Translations under genes and position numbers: made by a program
Virus record (IMG/VR): IMGVR_UViG_3300044695_004134
Location: 102,194 to 166,193 of that record
DNA length: 64,000 nucleotides
Source of the DNA: a virus
Direction: 5' to 3' (one strand)
Shown: positions 1 to 7,029 of the stretch, piece after piece
Position numbering within the stretch: position 1 is the stretch's first letter
Layout: the number at the start of each line of letters is the position of its first letter
Notes under the pieces: generated by a model
What the model was told of the DNA's origin: nothing
What the model saw: the letters and a program-made list of their open reading frames with translations, nothing else
Database searches by the model: none

Positions 1-829
1 CTGAACAAAGGTTCGATTGGTGAATCTTTAAACCCTTATCTTTCAGGAACTGTGGCATTCCACGATTAGATGTATCAATATAGTGAATGTAAGGTTCACC
101 CGTGTGCATACGTAGTTCTAGAATTTGTTGCCAGAGGTGTTTAGCGGATACAACTTCACGCACTTCACCTGAATGTGGATCCACCAGTTTCCAGTCATCA
201 TTTGCAGTTGGATCGACCATACACTTTTCAATGATTTGCATAAAATTATCGGTGATGTTAATTCCATGGTGGAGGTTCAAACAACGGACATTTGGATCAC
301 CCGTTGGCTTACGCATCTCTAAAAAGGGAATAAGGTCAGGATGACTAATATCAAGGTAGGCAGCATAAGAGCCACGGCGAGTGCGTCCTTGACGATACGC
401 AAGACTAGAGGCATCGTAAATTTTGAGGTGAGGCATAACGCCAGTAGACTTATCATCCGCCGAGCGTATCCCAAAGCCGATGCCAACACCGCCGCCAAAC
501 ATAGACAGCCAATTAGTTTCAGAAAGATTATCAACTAGACCCTCCGCAGTATCTTCAACATAGTTGAGAAAACAAGAAATAGGTAACCCACGCTTACTAC
601 GACCATAAGAAAGAATTGGAGTAGAATAACTAAGCCAATGATTAGAGGCGTAAGTATACAAACGCTGAGAATGCTCCGGATTAGAACCGAAAGATGATGA
701 TACATATGCAAACCTCTGTTGTGGTGATGTTTCATCATCACGCATGTATGATTCTTTTAATCGTTTGATACCCAATTCGTCAAACAGTTTATCTTTTTCC
801 AAATCTATTTGGATGCCCATATATTCCAT
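1..829 (-). CDS. nrdA: Ribonucleoside-diphosphate reductase large subunit NrdA, N-terminal part (cut by window edge)
   Basis: The class I ribonucleotide reductase alpha subunit reduces ribonucleotides to deoxyribonucleotides. The 276 residues seen contain the barrel-start segment with SYSTPILS, the Cys of PISCFLNYV, the glycine-rich FGGGVGIGFG and the stretch ending in SNLCS, where the second active-site Cys is expected. The start at 829 gives a protein that begins at the catalytic core, so the N-terminal ATP-cone that senses dATP appears to be absent. The rest lies beyond base 1. It is the last visible gene of a minus-strand operon with primase, thyX and a MazG-like gene, which fits dNTP supply for replication. 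Confidence 0.95.
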   Translation of the reverse strand, partial: MEYMGIQIDLEKDKLFDELGIKRLKESYMRDDETSPQQRFAYVSSSFGSNPEHSQRLYTYASNHWLSYSTPILSYGRSKRGLPISCFLNYVEDTAEGLVDNLSETNWLSMFGGGVGIGFGIRSADDKSTGVMPHLKIYDASSLAYRQGRTRRGSYAAYLDISHPDLIPFLEMRKPTGDPNVRCLNLHHGINITDNFMQIIEKCMVDPTANDDWKLVDPHSGEVREVVSAKHLWQQILELRMHTGEPYIHYIDTSNRGMPQFLKDKGLKIHQSNLCS

Positions 830-833
830 AGTT

Positions 834-1193
834 TTAACCTTTTATAATTTCTTTAATATTCGGTGGTGTCCAGCCTTCGGGCTTCAATACTTTTCCATCT
901 TCACGTTTAATAACTTTTCCTGTCGAGGAGATTTTACTTAGGTTACTTCTGGCCACCTCATCCCAAACTTCTTGTTGTGGAATTTGTAACGTGTGTTCAA
1001 GACCTTCAATGACCCACTTCAAATCTGCACATGCATCAGCAATTTCAACAATGTCTCTATTAGCAAATGCGACCATCAATTCTTTGAATTCTTCAAGGAT
1101 TAAATCAACGTAGAGATTTGCTTGCGGTCCATAATTATTTTCTTTTTGGTCACATGCATCCATAAAAGTTTTTACATCATTACGGCTGTCCAT
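834..1193 (-). CDS. MazG-like nucleotide pyrophosphohydrolase
   Basis: The 119-aa protein is helical and has the acidic pattern of all-alpha NTP pyrophosphatases: LILEEFKEL near residue 33, then DIVEIADACADLKWVIEG near 50-67, which would bind Mg2+ around the triphosphate. Members of this family (MazG, HisE, phage dUTPase-like proteins) hydrolyse (d)NTPs to monophosphates; the substrate here cannot be read from sequence. The start at 1193 has an AAGGAG ribosome site and overlaps the end of thyX by 14 nt, suggesting translational coupling. Placement between thyX and nrdA supports a role in nucleotide pool control. Confidence 0.75.
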   Translation of the reverse strand: MDSRNDVKTFMDACDQKENNYGPQANLYVDLILEEFKELMVAFANRDIVEIADACADLKWVIEGLEHTLQIPQQEVWDEVARSNLSKISSTGKVIKREDGKVLKPEGWTPPNIKEIIKG

Positions 1194-1848
1194 CGATATA
1201 CTCCTTAATCATTGGGAAAATTGGTTCAATTGCATTTGCACATGCTACTGCAACATCACGGTGTTCTTTTTGTGTTCCGTTACCTGAACGGAGTTGTATG
1301 TAGTGTACCCAGGAACGGAGAGTTCCGTTCATGTACATTCGGGATTTTGTGTTACCCTCAGGCAATACGGCACGTGCCTGTTCTTTTGCAATACCCTTAT
1401 CTAAAGCCCATTTGTAAACATCGCTTGTACGTTTCAACAAATCATTTTGCAAATTTTCCCATTGATATGCAAGCTGGCGCTGTTCATCGGCCATCAAATC
1501 CATTTCAATAGAATTTTGGCGATTCTTTGTGTCTTGCAATCTTGCTTCACGTAGTTCAAAGCCTAGGTCATCCGCACGTGCGTACCGCTGTGAAAATTCT
1601 TGAAATGCAAAGCTACGGTGACGTAGAATCTGCCTTGCAATGTCACGTGTGGTTTCAATCTCCATGCACACGGAGACCATCTCCAATGGCGACCAATGCT
1701 GGTGCTTAATCAGATAACGCACCAGCTTCTCGGCAGTGTCTGAATTGTTTTGGTTCGATGGATTAGAAACACGTGCGGCAAACGCCACCTGTTCCAAGAG
1801 ATTCATACCATCGGGACTTTGAGAATAATTAATTAATTTCACATTCAT
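1180..1848 (-). CDS. thyX: Flavin-dependent thymidylate synthase ThyX
   Basis: ThyX makes dTMP from dUMP using FAD and methylenetetrahydrofolate. The signature RHRSFAFQEFSQRY (RHRx7S type) is present in the middle of the protein, and C-terminal RSGNGTQKEHRDVA matches the substrate-binding end of the family. Length about 222 aa is normal. I place the start at 1848, where ATGA overlaps the primase stop by 4 nt; an in-frame ATG at 1860 would add four residues. The gene lies directly after primase and before the MazG-like gene in one operon. Confidence 0.93.
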   Translation of the reverse strand: MNVKLINYSQSPDGMNLLEQVAFAARVSNPSNQNNSDTAEKLVRYLIKHQHWSPLEMVSVCMEIETTRDIARQILRHRSFAFQEFSQRYARADDLGFELREARLQDTKNRQNSIEMDLMADEQRQLAYQWENLQNDLLKRTSDVYKWALDKGIAKEQARAVLPEGNTKSRMYMNGTLRSWVHYIQLRSGNGTQKEHRDVAVACANAIEPIFPMIKEYIDGQP

Positions 1849-2867
1849 ACTTTTTTCCATTGAATAAATTCCATCTTTGCTCTCAGATTCACAAAGGTGT
1901 TTTTGTTAATGATATCAACGATTTCATCACTGGTAAAACCAGACAGAATCATATCGTTAATGTCCTTTTCTTGCATCATCTCCGGCCAAATACAAATTGC
2001 AAAGTGATTTTCAATTGCTTTGTCCATTAATTTGCATATATCTTTGTTTCTAGGTTCATTATCGAAAACTAGAACCAACTTCTCTCTTGGTATATAATTG
2101 ACCGCATTTGCTAAGTTAGCATCAGCAGTAGCAACGGCATTAGGAAGAAAAAGTGAATCTATTGGACCTTCTGTAACGTAAACTTTTTCCTCTTTGTTTA
2201 CTCTGTCGAGGCCAAATATTTTTATACTTTCTTCGGCTAATTTAATTGTGATGTAGCGTATCTTCGAATCACGGAGTGAACGACCTTGCACGGCCAATAA
2301 AGTACCGTCAATATCGTAAAATGGGATAATAAGTCTTGGATCATCTTCTTTCAAATCTTTATCGTGGTCTGGAAGTAACTCATCGATAAAGGTTTTGAAG
2401 TCATGTGCATAATATAGTGTATTATATGTATCCTCTGGAATTTTTCGTCCTATGCAATACTTTGCGGCATAGTGATCCATTGGAAGGTCAATAATCTTTG
2501 GTAAATTGATTTCTTTCCGTTTTCTGAACACTGGTGTTTCAAACTTCAATTCCTGCTTTTCAGGCTTTGGATAGTTTTGATTTCCAGTTTCACCGTTCGT
2601 ATAACGTTCCATGGAATATTCTTTTACCATGTTTGCATCAAGTAGATTGATGAAGTTGTACATGGTATGACCAACACCGCAATTCTGACACTTATAAAAG
2701 TAGTCATTCTTTTTGCGGTAAACATAACCACGTGCTTTGTGTAGGTGTTTCTGTGAGTCGCCACAGAACGGGCACCGGAAATTAAACAGGTCTTCTTTTT
2801 TCTGAGTGAACCGGTTTAATTTCGGCGAGAGAAGTTTGAGATATTTTCGGTCAATAAAAACGGACAT
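1845..2867 (-). CDS. 61: DnaG-type DNA primase (T4 gp61 class)
   Basis: Primase lays down RNA primers for lagging-strand synthesis together with the gp41 helicase. The N-terminus has a zinc-binding fold with CPFCGDS and CQNCG (residues about 33-63). The centre has a TOPRIM core with VTEGPIDSLF and the acidic LVFDNEP that coordinate Mg2+. Length is 340 aa, close to T4 gp61. It is the first gene after a sigma70-like promoter at 2897-2925 and heads the thyX/MazG/nrdA operon, so it is probably expressed before late genes. Confidence 0.9.
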   Translation of the reverse strand: MSVFIDRKYLKLLSPKLNRFTQKKEDLFNFRCPFCGDSQKHLHKARGYVYRKKNDYFYKCQNCGVGHTMYNFINLLDANMVKEYSMERYTNGETGNQNYPKPEKQELKFETPVFRKRKEINLPKIIDLPMDHYAAKYCIGRKIPEDTYNTLYYAHDFKTFIDELLPDHDKDLKEDDPRLIIPFYDIDGTLLAVQGRSLRDSKIRYITIKLAEESIKIFGLDRVNKEEKVYVTEGPIDSLFLPNAVATADANLANAVNYIPREKLVLVFDNEPRNKDICKLMDKAIENHFAICIWPEMMQEKDINDMILSGFTSDEIVDIINKNTFVNLRAKMEFIQWKKV

Positions 2868-2896
2868 AACAACGCATCATAATGTAAGGTTCTGTC

Positions 2897-2925
2897 ATTA
2901 TAGCACATTTTTACCTGGAGTGCAA
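2897..2925 (-). promoter_or_regulatory. Sigma70-type promoter for primase-thyX-MazG-nrdA operon
   Basis: On the minus strand a TTGCAC -35 box is followed after 17 bp by a perfect TATAAT -10 box. The start codon of the primase gene is about 30 nt downstream. Host RNA polymerase could use this directly, so the operon is likely early. Confidence 0.65.
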
Positions 2926-2945
2926 GACCAGTTGTGGTAATTATT

Positions 2946-3248
2946 TCAAAAAAGTGAAAGAAGTTTTTCCGAATGTCCTGCAATCCAGCCACCAACAGCA
3001 AGGCCACCGGCAATCATCCAAGTCCATTTGTCTTTTAATTTCTTAAGTTCGGAAAGGTCCTTGGCCAAAGCGGCATGTTGTTCACAAGAAGCACTATACA
3101 TCTTTTCAAGTTCACCTTTTAGGTCATCACGGGTTTTGTCGAGACAATCGTGCATGTCTTTGACATCCACTTTAAGTACATCAATTTTTTCATTGATGTT
3201 TTCTACCTTGGTCTCAACAATACTAAGCCTTTCTGTTGTAGTTGCCAT
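2946..3248 (-). CDS. Small coiled-coil membrane-anchored protein, unknown function
   Basis: This 100-aa protein begins with a heptad-rich helix (residues about 5-70, ERLSIVETKVENINEKIDVL) and ends with one hydrophobic segment, MIAGGLAVGGWIAG, near residues 78-92. The plan, a coiled coil plus a C-terminal membrane anchor, resembles small phage hemolysin-XhlA-like proteins linked to lysis. It lies in a run of small membrane and secreted proteins upstream (in transcription) of primase and after the endolysin and spanins, so a role in lysis or envelope change is possible but not shown. Confidence 0.6.
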   Translation of the reverse strand: MATTTERLSIVETKVENINEKIDVLKVDVKDMHDCLDKTRDDLKGELEKMYSASCEQHAALAKDLSELKKLKDKWTWMIAGGLAVGGWIAGHSEKLLSLF

Positions 3249-3251
3249 GAT

Positions 3252-3452
3252 TTACTTCTTTTCTGGAACCTTGGTACCTTCAAGTTTCTTATGAACTTTG
3301 ATGGTCTTGCATTCTTGTTGTGGCTTACCTGCTTTATCTAGAACAGGTTTTCCATCTTTGGTCATTTTATCGATGCAAACTTTTTCGGTTTCAGCACCAA
3401 AAGAAAGTGTTGTTGCCAATGTAAGTGAAAGTAACGCTATGAACTTTTTCAT
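3252..3452 (-). CDS. Small secreted lysine-rich protein, unknown
   Basis: The 66-aa product starts with a clear Sec signal peptide (MKKFIALLSLTLATTLSFGA, cleavage after SFGA). The mature part is only about 46 residues, has two cysteines (EKVCIDK and QQECKT) and is rich in lysine. I do not recognise it. Its neighbours encode other membrane or periplasmic proteins of the lysis region, so it probably acts in the host periplasm. Confidence 0.6.
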   Translation of the reverse strand: MKKFIALLSLTLATTLSFGAETEKVCIDKMTKDGKPVLDKAGKPQQECKTIKVHKKLEGTKVPEKK

Positions 3453-3468
3453 TTTAAACTCCTAAAAA

Positions 3469-3693
3469 TTAATATTTTTTGTGACTTGCAAATTTCTCTG
3501 ATGCAGTAAAACCTAAACCTGCCACAACAATATACATCATACTATCGAAAAGTGCCGAATCGACAGTCTTTCCGAAAAACACATTACCAATAAAAGCGGC
3601 AGAACACATAATAAAAGCGAGTAAGGTTATAACTCTCTTGGAACTCCAAGATTCATTATGACCATCACTCAACATACTTCTTAAGAAAGTCAT
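3469..3693 (-). CDS. Two-helix small membrane protein, holin candidate
   Basis: The 74-aa protein has two hydrophobic helices, VITLLAFIMCSAAFIGNVFF and a second near SMMYIVVAGLGFTA, separated by a short polar turn, and a charged C-terminus ending HKKY. Size, two membrane spans and position beside a GH19 endolysin and spanin pair fit a class II-type holin, but sequence alone cannot show this. Its start overlaps the stop of the upstream gene by 4 nt (ATGA). Confidence 0.6.
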   Translation of the reverse strand: MTFLRSMLSDGHNESWSSKRVITLLAFIMCSAAFIGNVFFGKTVDSALFDSMMYIVVAGLGFTASEKFASHKKY

Positions 3694-4187
3694 AGTTCAG
3701 GTTGTGGTGCTGGAGGTGGTGCTAGTTTTCCACCGAAACCCATCATAACACCTGATGTTGCAACTGGCGCAGGTGTCATGTACCCACCATTTGCACCCAT
3801 AGATGAAAATGCTGGTTCAACTTTTGAACCCATTGCACCCATTGATGGGAAAGATGAAGATTGTGAAACGGCTGGTGTTTGTGCAACCGTTGCTTTAGCG
3901 GCTTGAACTTGATTCTCGCTTGCTTGTTTCATCAATGCCATTTTGGCTTCAGTTTCTTCTTTTGAGCCACCAGCTAACATGATACCCGATAGTGTACCAG
4001 TTAAGAATGTGGCGATAGGCACAATCAACTCAAAAAACTTTTGGTCGATTGGAGAGATTGCATTGAGTGGTTGTGTAACAAATATTAAAGAATAAAGAAC
4101 AACAAAAACAATACCTGTCAATGTTAGAGATAAGCATACACCAATGAAGAACTTCAGTCGAGCCATCAACTGTTCTTCTGTGTACAT
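3690..4187 (-). CDS. Two-span membrane protein with Pro/Gly/Met-rich tail
   Basis: I start the protein at 4187, just after the upstream stop at 4195. It has two membrane helices (FFIGVCLSLTLTGIVFVVLY and a second around LIVPIATFLTGTLSGIMLAG), an Ala/Gln-rich helix, and a low-complexity tail rich in Gly, Met, Ser and Pro ending APPPAPQPEL. Function is unknown. It sits between a signal-anchored protein and the holin candidate in the lysis region. Confidence 0.6.
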   Translation of the reverse strand: MYTEEQLMARLKFFIGVCLSLTLTGIVFVVLYSLIFVTQPLNAISPIDQKFFELIVPIATFLTGTLSGIMLAGGSKEETEAKMALMKQASENQVQAAKATVAQTPAVSQSSSFPSMGAMGSKVEPAFSSMGANGGYMTPAPVATSGVMMGFGGKLAPPPAPQPEL

Positions 4188-4194
4188 TAAGTTA

Positions 4195-4497
4195 TTATTT
4201 TCCACAATTTGCTCCTTGTTGTACTGGTTGGCAACTTGGTGTTGCCGCATTTAATTGTTGTTTTGCCAATATATTTTGTGGTTCTTCTGGAGGACCTAAT
4301 CTAGGATCACGTTGACCTTTGAACACGTGTTCAATGCAAGTTCGTGTTACATCACATGTTGGTTTTTGACAAATCTTTTTATCCCAATTTTCTGGGTCTT
4401 GACATGGATAACGGAATCTATCACCACCAAAAATAGCTAGTGCAAGTGGTAGTACAACAAGAAGTGCTAACCATTTAAACATTTTCTTGTCGTTCAT
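4195..4497 (-). CDS. Signal-anchored Cys-rich protein, unknown
   Basis: The 100-aa protein has one N-terminal hydrophobic segment (residues 7-23, FKWLALLVVLPLALAIFGG) and then a polar domain with six cysteines, several in CxxP/CxxTC contexts. This suggests export to the oxidising periplasm with disulfide bonds. No family is recognised. It follows the endolysin gene by one base, so it is expressed with it. Confidence 0.6.
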   Translation of the reverse strand: MNDKKMFKWLALLVVLPLALAIFGGDRFRYPCQDPENWDKKICQKPTCDVTRTCIEHVFKGQRDPRLGPPEEPQNILAKQQLNAATPSCQPVQQGANCGK

Positions 4498-4498
4498 A

Positions 4499-5122
4499 TT
4501 ATGCTCCTAATACATGTAGAGCATGTTCATAGTGTTTGATGCGGTCTTCTAAACCAATCGTTCCGCCATTGATACGCTTCGTGAGTGTAACGATATCACC
4601 TTTGTCTGCCCATTGATTCAGGTTGTTTGTTTCCCAGAACCAACAGGCCGATTGTGCGGCGCCTTCAAATGTAGCAAGATATTCTGAGGCTTCATCTGGA
4701 GATATATGTAGTGATGCGGCAAACCAAGTATAGTTCTGTTTACCGGTTAACTGAATGAGTCCACGACCACAGTATTTGTAGCCGTCACCTGATGCTTCGT
4801 CTCCGTTACCCATACGGCTTGCATAAACACGATTTGCGATAGCTTCTTGCTTATTTGGACGTGAGCAATATTCGTTAGCGATTGCATCATCGGGAAAATA
4901 CTTAGGAAAAATCTTACGTAGCGTAGCTGGCTTATAATTTAGATTTTCTTTGAGTGCAGTGAAACCACCAGATTCGTGGGCACACTGTGCAATGAATGCG
5001 GCTATACGCTGTGGTGTATTGATTTCATAATCTGGCAATAATTGTGCCAAAGCGCCATGCCAATGTTCAACATATGGATTTTTTGGAAGTAGTTGTTTTA
5101 ATTGTTGTAATGTTAGTTCCAT
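4499..5122 (-). CDS. GH19 endolysin (chitinase-like muramidase)
   Basis: The protein (207 aa) is a single glycoside hydrolase family 19 domain. The catalytic glutamate sits in QCAHESGGF near residue 50, and the second conserved block YCGRGLIQLTGKQNY is near 117-131. GH19 phage enzymes cut the glycan strands of peptidoglycan at lysis. There is no signal peptide, so it would need a holin; a two-span candidate lies nearby. The start shares one base with the upstream spanin stop, so expression is coupled. Confidence 0.93.
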   Translation of the reverse strand: MELTLQQLKQLLPKNPYVEHWHGALAQLLPDYEINTPQRIAAFIAQCAHESGGFTALKENLNYKPATLRKIFPKYFPDDAIANEYCSRPNKQEAIANRVYASRMGNGDEASGDGYKYCGRGLIQLTGKQNYTWFAASLHISPDEASEYLATFEGAAQSACWFWETNNLNQWADKGDIVTLTKRINGGTIGLEDRIKHYEHALHVLGA

Positions 5123-5385
5123 TATTTTAATCCTTCAAAAATGTTCTTTTGTATTTGATACCATTCAATCCATGCATCATTTTTCACAGCACATGTATAA
5201 TATTCAGTATAATTCGTGGTGATAGTTTTTGAAATGTCACTTAGTTTCGCTTCATCATTAACTTTATTTAATTGTGGACATTTTACTAATAAATGCTGAG
5301 GTACTTCAGGAAACTTTGCAACAACTGGAACTGTGGTGGAACAACCAGTGAGTAGTGCAACAAATAAAATGGTTAGATATTTCAT
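5122..5385 (-). CDS. Outer-membrane spanin lipoprotein (Rz1-like)
   Basis: The 87-aa protein has a lipoprotein signal peptide with lipobox LLTGC, so the mature protein would start at Cys15 and be lipidated. It is followed by a short periplasmic domain with Pro-rich start. A small lipoprotein next to a membrane-anchored periplasmic coiled-coil protein and an endolysin is the o-spanin pattern: the pair fuses inner and outer membrane at the end of lysis. The start overlaps the i-spanin stop by 4 nt. Confidence 0.75.
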   Translation of the reverse strand: MKYLTILFVALLTGCSTTVPVVAKFPEVPQHLLVKCPQLNKVNDEAKLSDISKTITTNYTEYYTCAVKNDAWIEWYQIQKNIFEGLK

Positions 5386-5834
5386 TTTGGTGCCTCTGCC
5401 GCTTTGTTGTGCATCTGTATAAATTCTTTTGGAATTTCACACTCACCACCAGGTAAAAACTTTGTGTCGTATTTGACTATTTCTTTATCGACATATTTGA
5501 TAATATCTTGGCCACGTTCTTTGACAATTTGTGTCTTTGTCACGACCTTTGTTTCTATCTTTACATTTTCTTTCACGGATTCAACTTCAGCCGCTTGAAT
5601 CTTTGCTTCAAGTTCTTTAACCTTGGCTAACCACGCTTCCTCATTTGAAATGGCACCGGACATGTATGTACCCAACACTATGAGTATGATTGAACCAATT
5701 TGTATGGGTGTTTTATAAATGTAAATTGCTGGAAGTGGAATGAATCTGAGTAAGTAGGTTACAGCAAGGCCAACAAGACCTATAGCAAGTATGGCATAAA
5801 AAAACCAGAAAGGTAACCACTTAAGTATCCACAT
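5382..5834 (-). CDS. Inner-membrane spanin-like protein (Rz-like)
   Basis: The 150-aa protein begins with two hydrophobic segments (WLPFWFFYAILAIGLVGLAV and a second near IGSIILIVLGTYM), then a long coiled coil (residues about 68-115, KVKELEAKIQAAEVESVKEN) and a short tail. One extra membrane span compared with the classic Rz is unusual. The pairing with the following lipoprotein gene (4-nt overlap) and the endolysin supports an i-spanin role. Confidence 0.65.
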   Translation of the reverse strand: MWILKWLPFWFFYAILAIGLVGLAVTYLLRFIPLPAIYIYKTPIQIGSIILIVLGTYMSGAISNEEAWLAKVKELEAKIQAAEVESVKENVKIETKVVTKTQIVKERGQDIIKYVDKEIVKYDTKFLPGGECEIPKEFIQMHNKAAEAPK

Positions 5835-5835
5835 T

Positions 5836-6024
5836 TTACATCTTTGGAGTCTTACGTGTAAATGTTGGTGCCATCACGACACGCCTTTTCTTTTTCAAAT
5901 TCACACCAGGTTCTCCACCTTTTTCACCCGTGCCGGCGATGGCGCCCGTGGAGACTACATTGGACGGTCCAGTAGATCCACCAACGGCACCGTCCTCCAA
6001 CATGAATTGCTTGAATGTTTTCAT
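5836..6024 (-). CDS. Small protein with T4 internal-protein-like capsid-targeting N-terminus
   Basis: This 62-aa protein starts MKTFKQFMLED, which resembles the MKTYQEFIAEA capsid-targeting leader of T4 internal proteins. The rest is glycine-rich and then basic (KKKRR, RKTPK). If the leader is cut by the prohead protease, a basic peptide of about 50 residues would stay in the head. The start overlaps... by sequence the upstream gene's stop (6021-6024), an ATGA junction. Function beyond possible packaging is unknown. Confidence 0.6.
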   Translation of the reverse strand: MKTFKQFMLEDGAVGGSTGPSNVVSTGAIAGTGEKGGEPGVNLKKKRRVVMAPTFTRKTPKM

Positions 6025-6407
6025 ATCTTTCTTAGTATCTCAGCCACATTCATATCGATAAGTATATCGGAAGAAATTATATCTTTTCCGTTTATACCTT
6101 TGATTGAATCTGGCATATAATTTAGATAAATTAAAAATGTTTTTAGAACATCATAATCAACTTCATCAATTCTAAAAAACAATATCCTTGTTGCTGGTTC
6201 TGCACCAAATACATTATAAAGCAAAATCAAATGATTTAATATTAAACGTTCTTTAAGAGACTTTGTGATTTTGTAACGCCTGAAAAGTCTTTTTAGATAT
6301 TTCGTGCGTTTCAAATCTCCCTCAAATTCACTCATGACATAATGTGGTGAATTATATGCCTTCATGGCATACATCATAAAATTGTCTTCTGTCAAATCAT
6401 CGATCAT
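6021..6407 (-). CDS. DUF7207-like phage protein
   Basis: The protein (about 128 aa from the ATG at 6407) has the pattern I know from many T4-like phages: an ENFMMYAMKAYNSPHY start, then DLKRTKYLKRLFRRY, LKERLILNHLILLYNVFG, and a helical C-terminus. The family has no assigned function. An earlier non-ATG start would add ten residues, but the ATG at 6407 is preferred. It lies between a virion-like gene and a small internal-protein-like gene. Confidence 0.65.
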   Translation of the reverse strand: MIDDLTEDNFMMYAMKAYNSPHYVMSEFEGDLKRTKYLKRLFRRYKITKSLKERLILNHLILLYNVFGAEPATRILFFRIDEVDYDVLKTFLIYLNYMPDSIKGINGKDIISSDILIDMNVAEILRKI

Positions 6408-6440
6408 AATGATAAATGGGTGACTTACGCCACCCAAATA

Positions 6441-6989
6441 TTAAATAATAACTGCGCCGTTGCCAGTCATACTGCCTGCCGCAACCAATGTTTCATATTG
6501 TGTGCGATTAGCACGACCACCCATTGTTACTGTGAATGCGGCATTTCCGGAAACAGGAACTGCTGTAGGTGTAGTCAGGTATAGACCACCAGTGTTAATA
6601 GTGATAGATAGTACTGCACCATTCTGTGCAACAGCGACTGTTGCATTAGCGGCTGTGTTACCTGTACCACCATCAGAGAATGTTACGAAACTGTTTGTTC
6701 CAAAAGCGCCTGCGTTTGCACTGATAGAAAGAACAGGACCCATACCAGCGGTTCTTTGAACCCAACCAGCATGTGCCATTTTCGTTGCGGCAGGTGTTAC
6801 TTGTGTGTTTGATGCTTCTTCAGTATCGACACCATAAACACCGACTGCCACAGAAAATGCTTGTGCTACGTTAGCATTAGCAAAAATTACGTTAGCATTT
6901 GCACGTGTTGGTGCTAAGTTTAAAGCGGTGCCTGCATAAATTGGTACGCCGGTGTTTGCATCGGTCATTGTCCAGAAAGCTGTTGACAT
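6441..6989 (-). CDS. Ala/Thr-rich virion structural protein candidate
   Basis: The 182-aa protein is rich in Ala, Thr, Val, Asn and Gly, lacks cysteine and has no membrane span. This composition is typical of beta-rich phage capsid decoration or tail proteins. The segment YGVDTEEASNTQVTP followed by HAGWVQRTAGMGPV is a pattern seen in small virion proteins of marine T4-like phages. A late-type box (AATAAATA, 7022-7029) and a strong AAGGAG ribosome site lie upstream, which fits abundant late expression. Confidence 0.6.
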   Translation of the reverse strand: MSTAFWTMTDANTGVPIYAGTALNLAPTRANANVIFANANVAQAFSVAVGVYGVDTEEASNTQVTPAATKMAHAGWVQRTAGMGPVLSISANAGAFGTNSFVTFSDGGTGNTAANATVAVAQNGAVLSITINTGGLYLTTPTAVPVSGNAAFTVTMGGRANRTQYETLVAAGSMTGNGAVII

Positions 6990-7021
6990 TTTTAATTTCT
7001 CCTTGAAAGAATTCTATTTAC

Positions 7022-7029
7022 TATTTATT
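7022..7029 (-). promoter_or_regulatory. T4-late-type promoter box (AATAAATA)
   Basis: Minus-strand AATAAATA differs from the T4 late consensus TATAAATA at one position. It lies about 33 nt upstream of the ATG of the virion protein gene ending at 6441 and overlaps the end of the previous gene. gp55 and gp45, needed for late transcription, are encoded in this window. Confidence 0.5.

Noticed and set aside
6416-6436. GGGTG...CACCC hairpin before the DUF7207-like gene
   Set aside because: Five base pairs with no U tract; may be chance in a gene gap.
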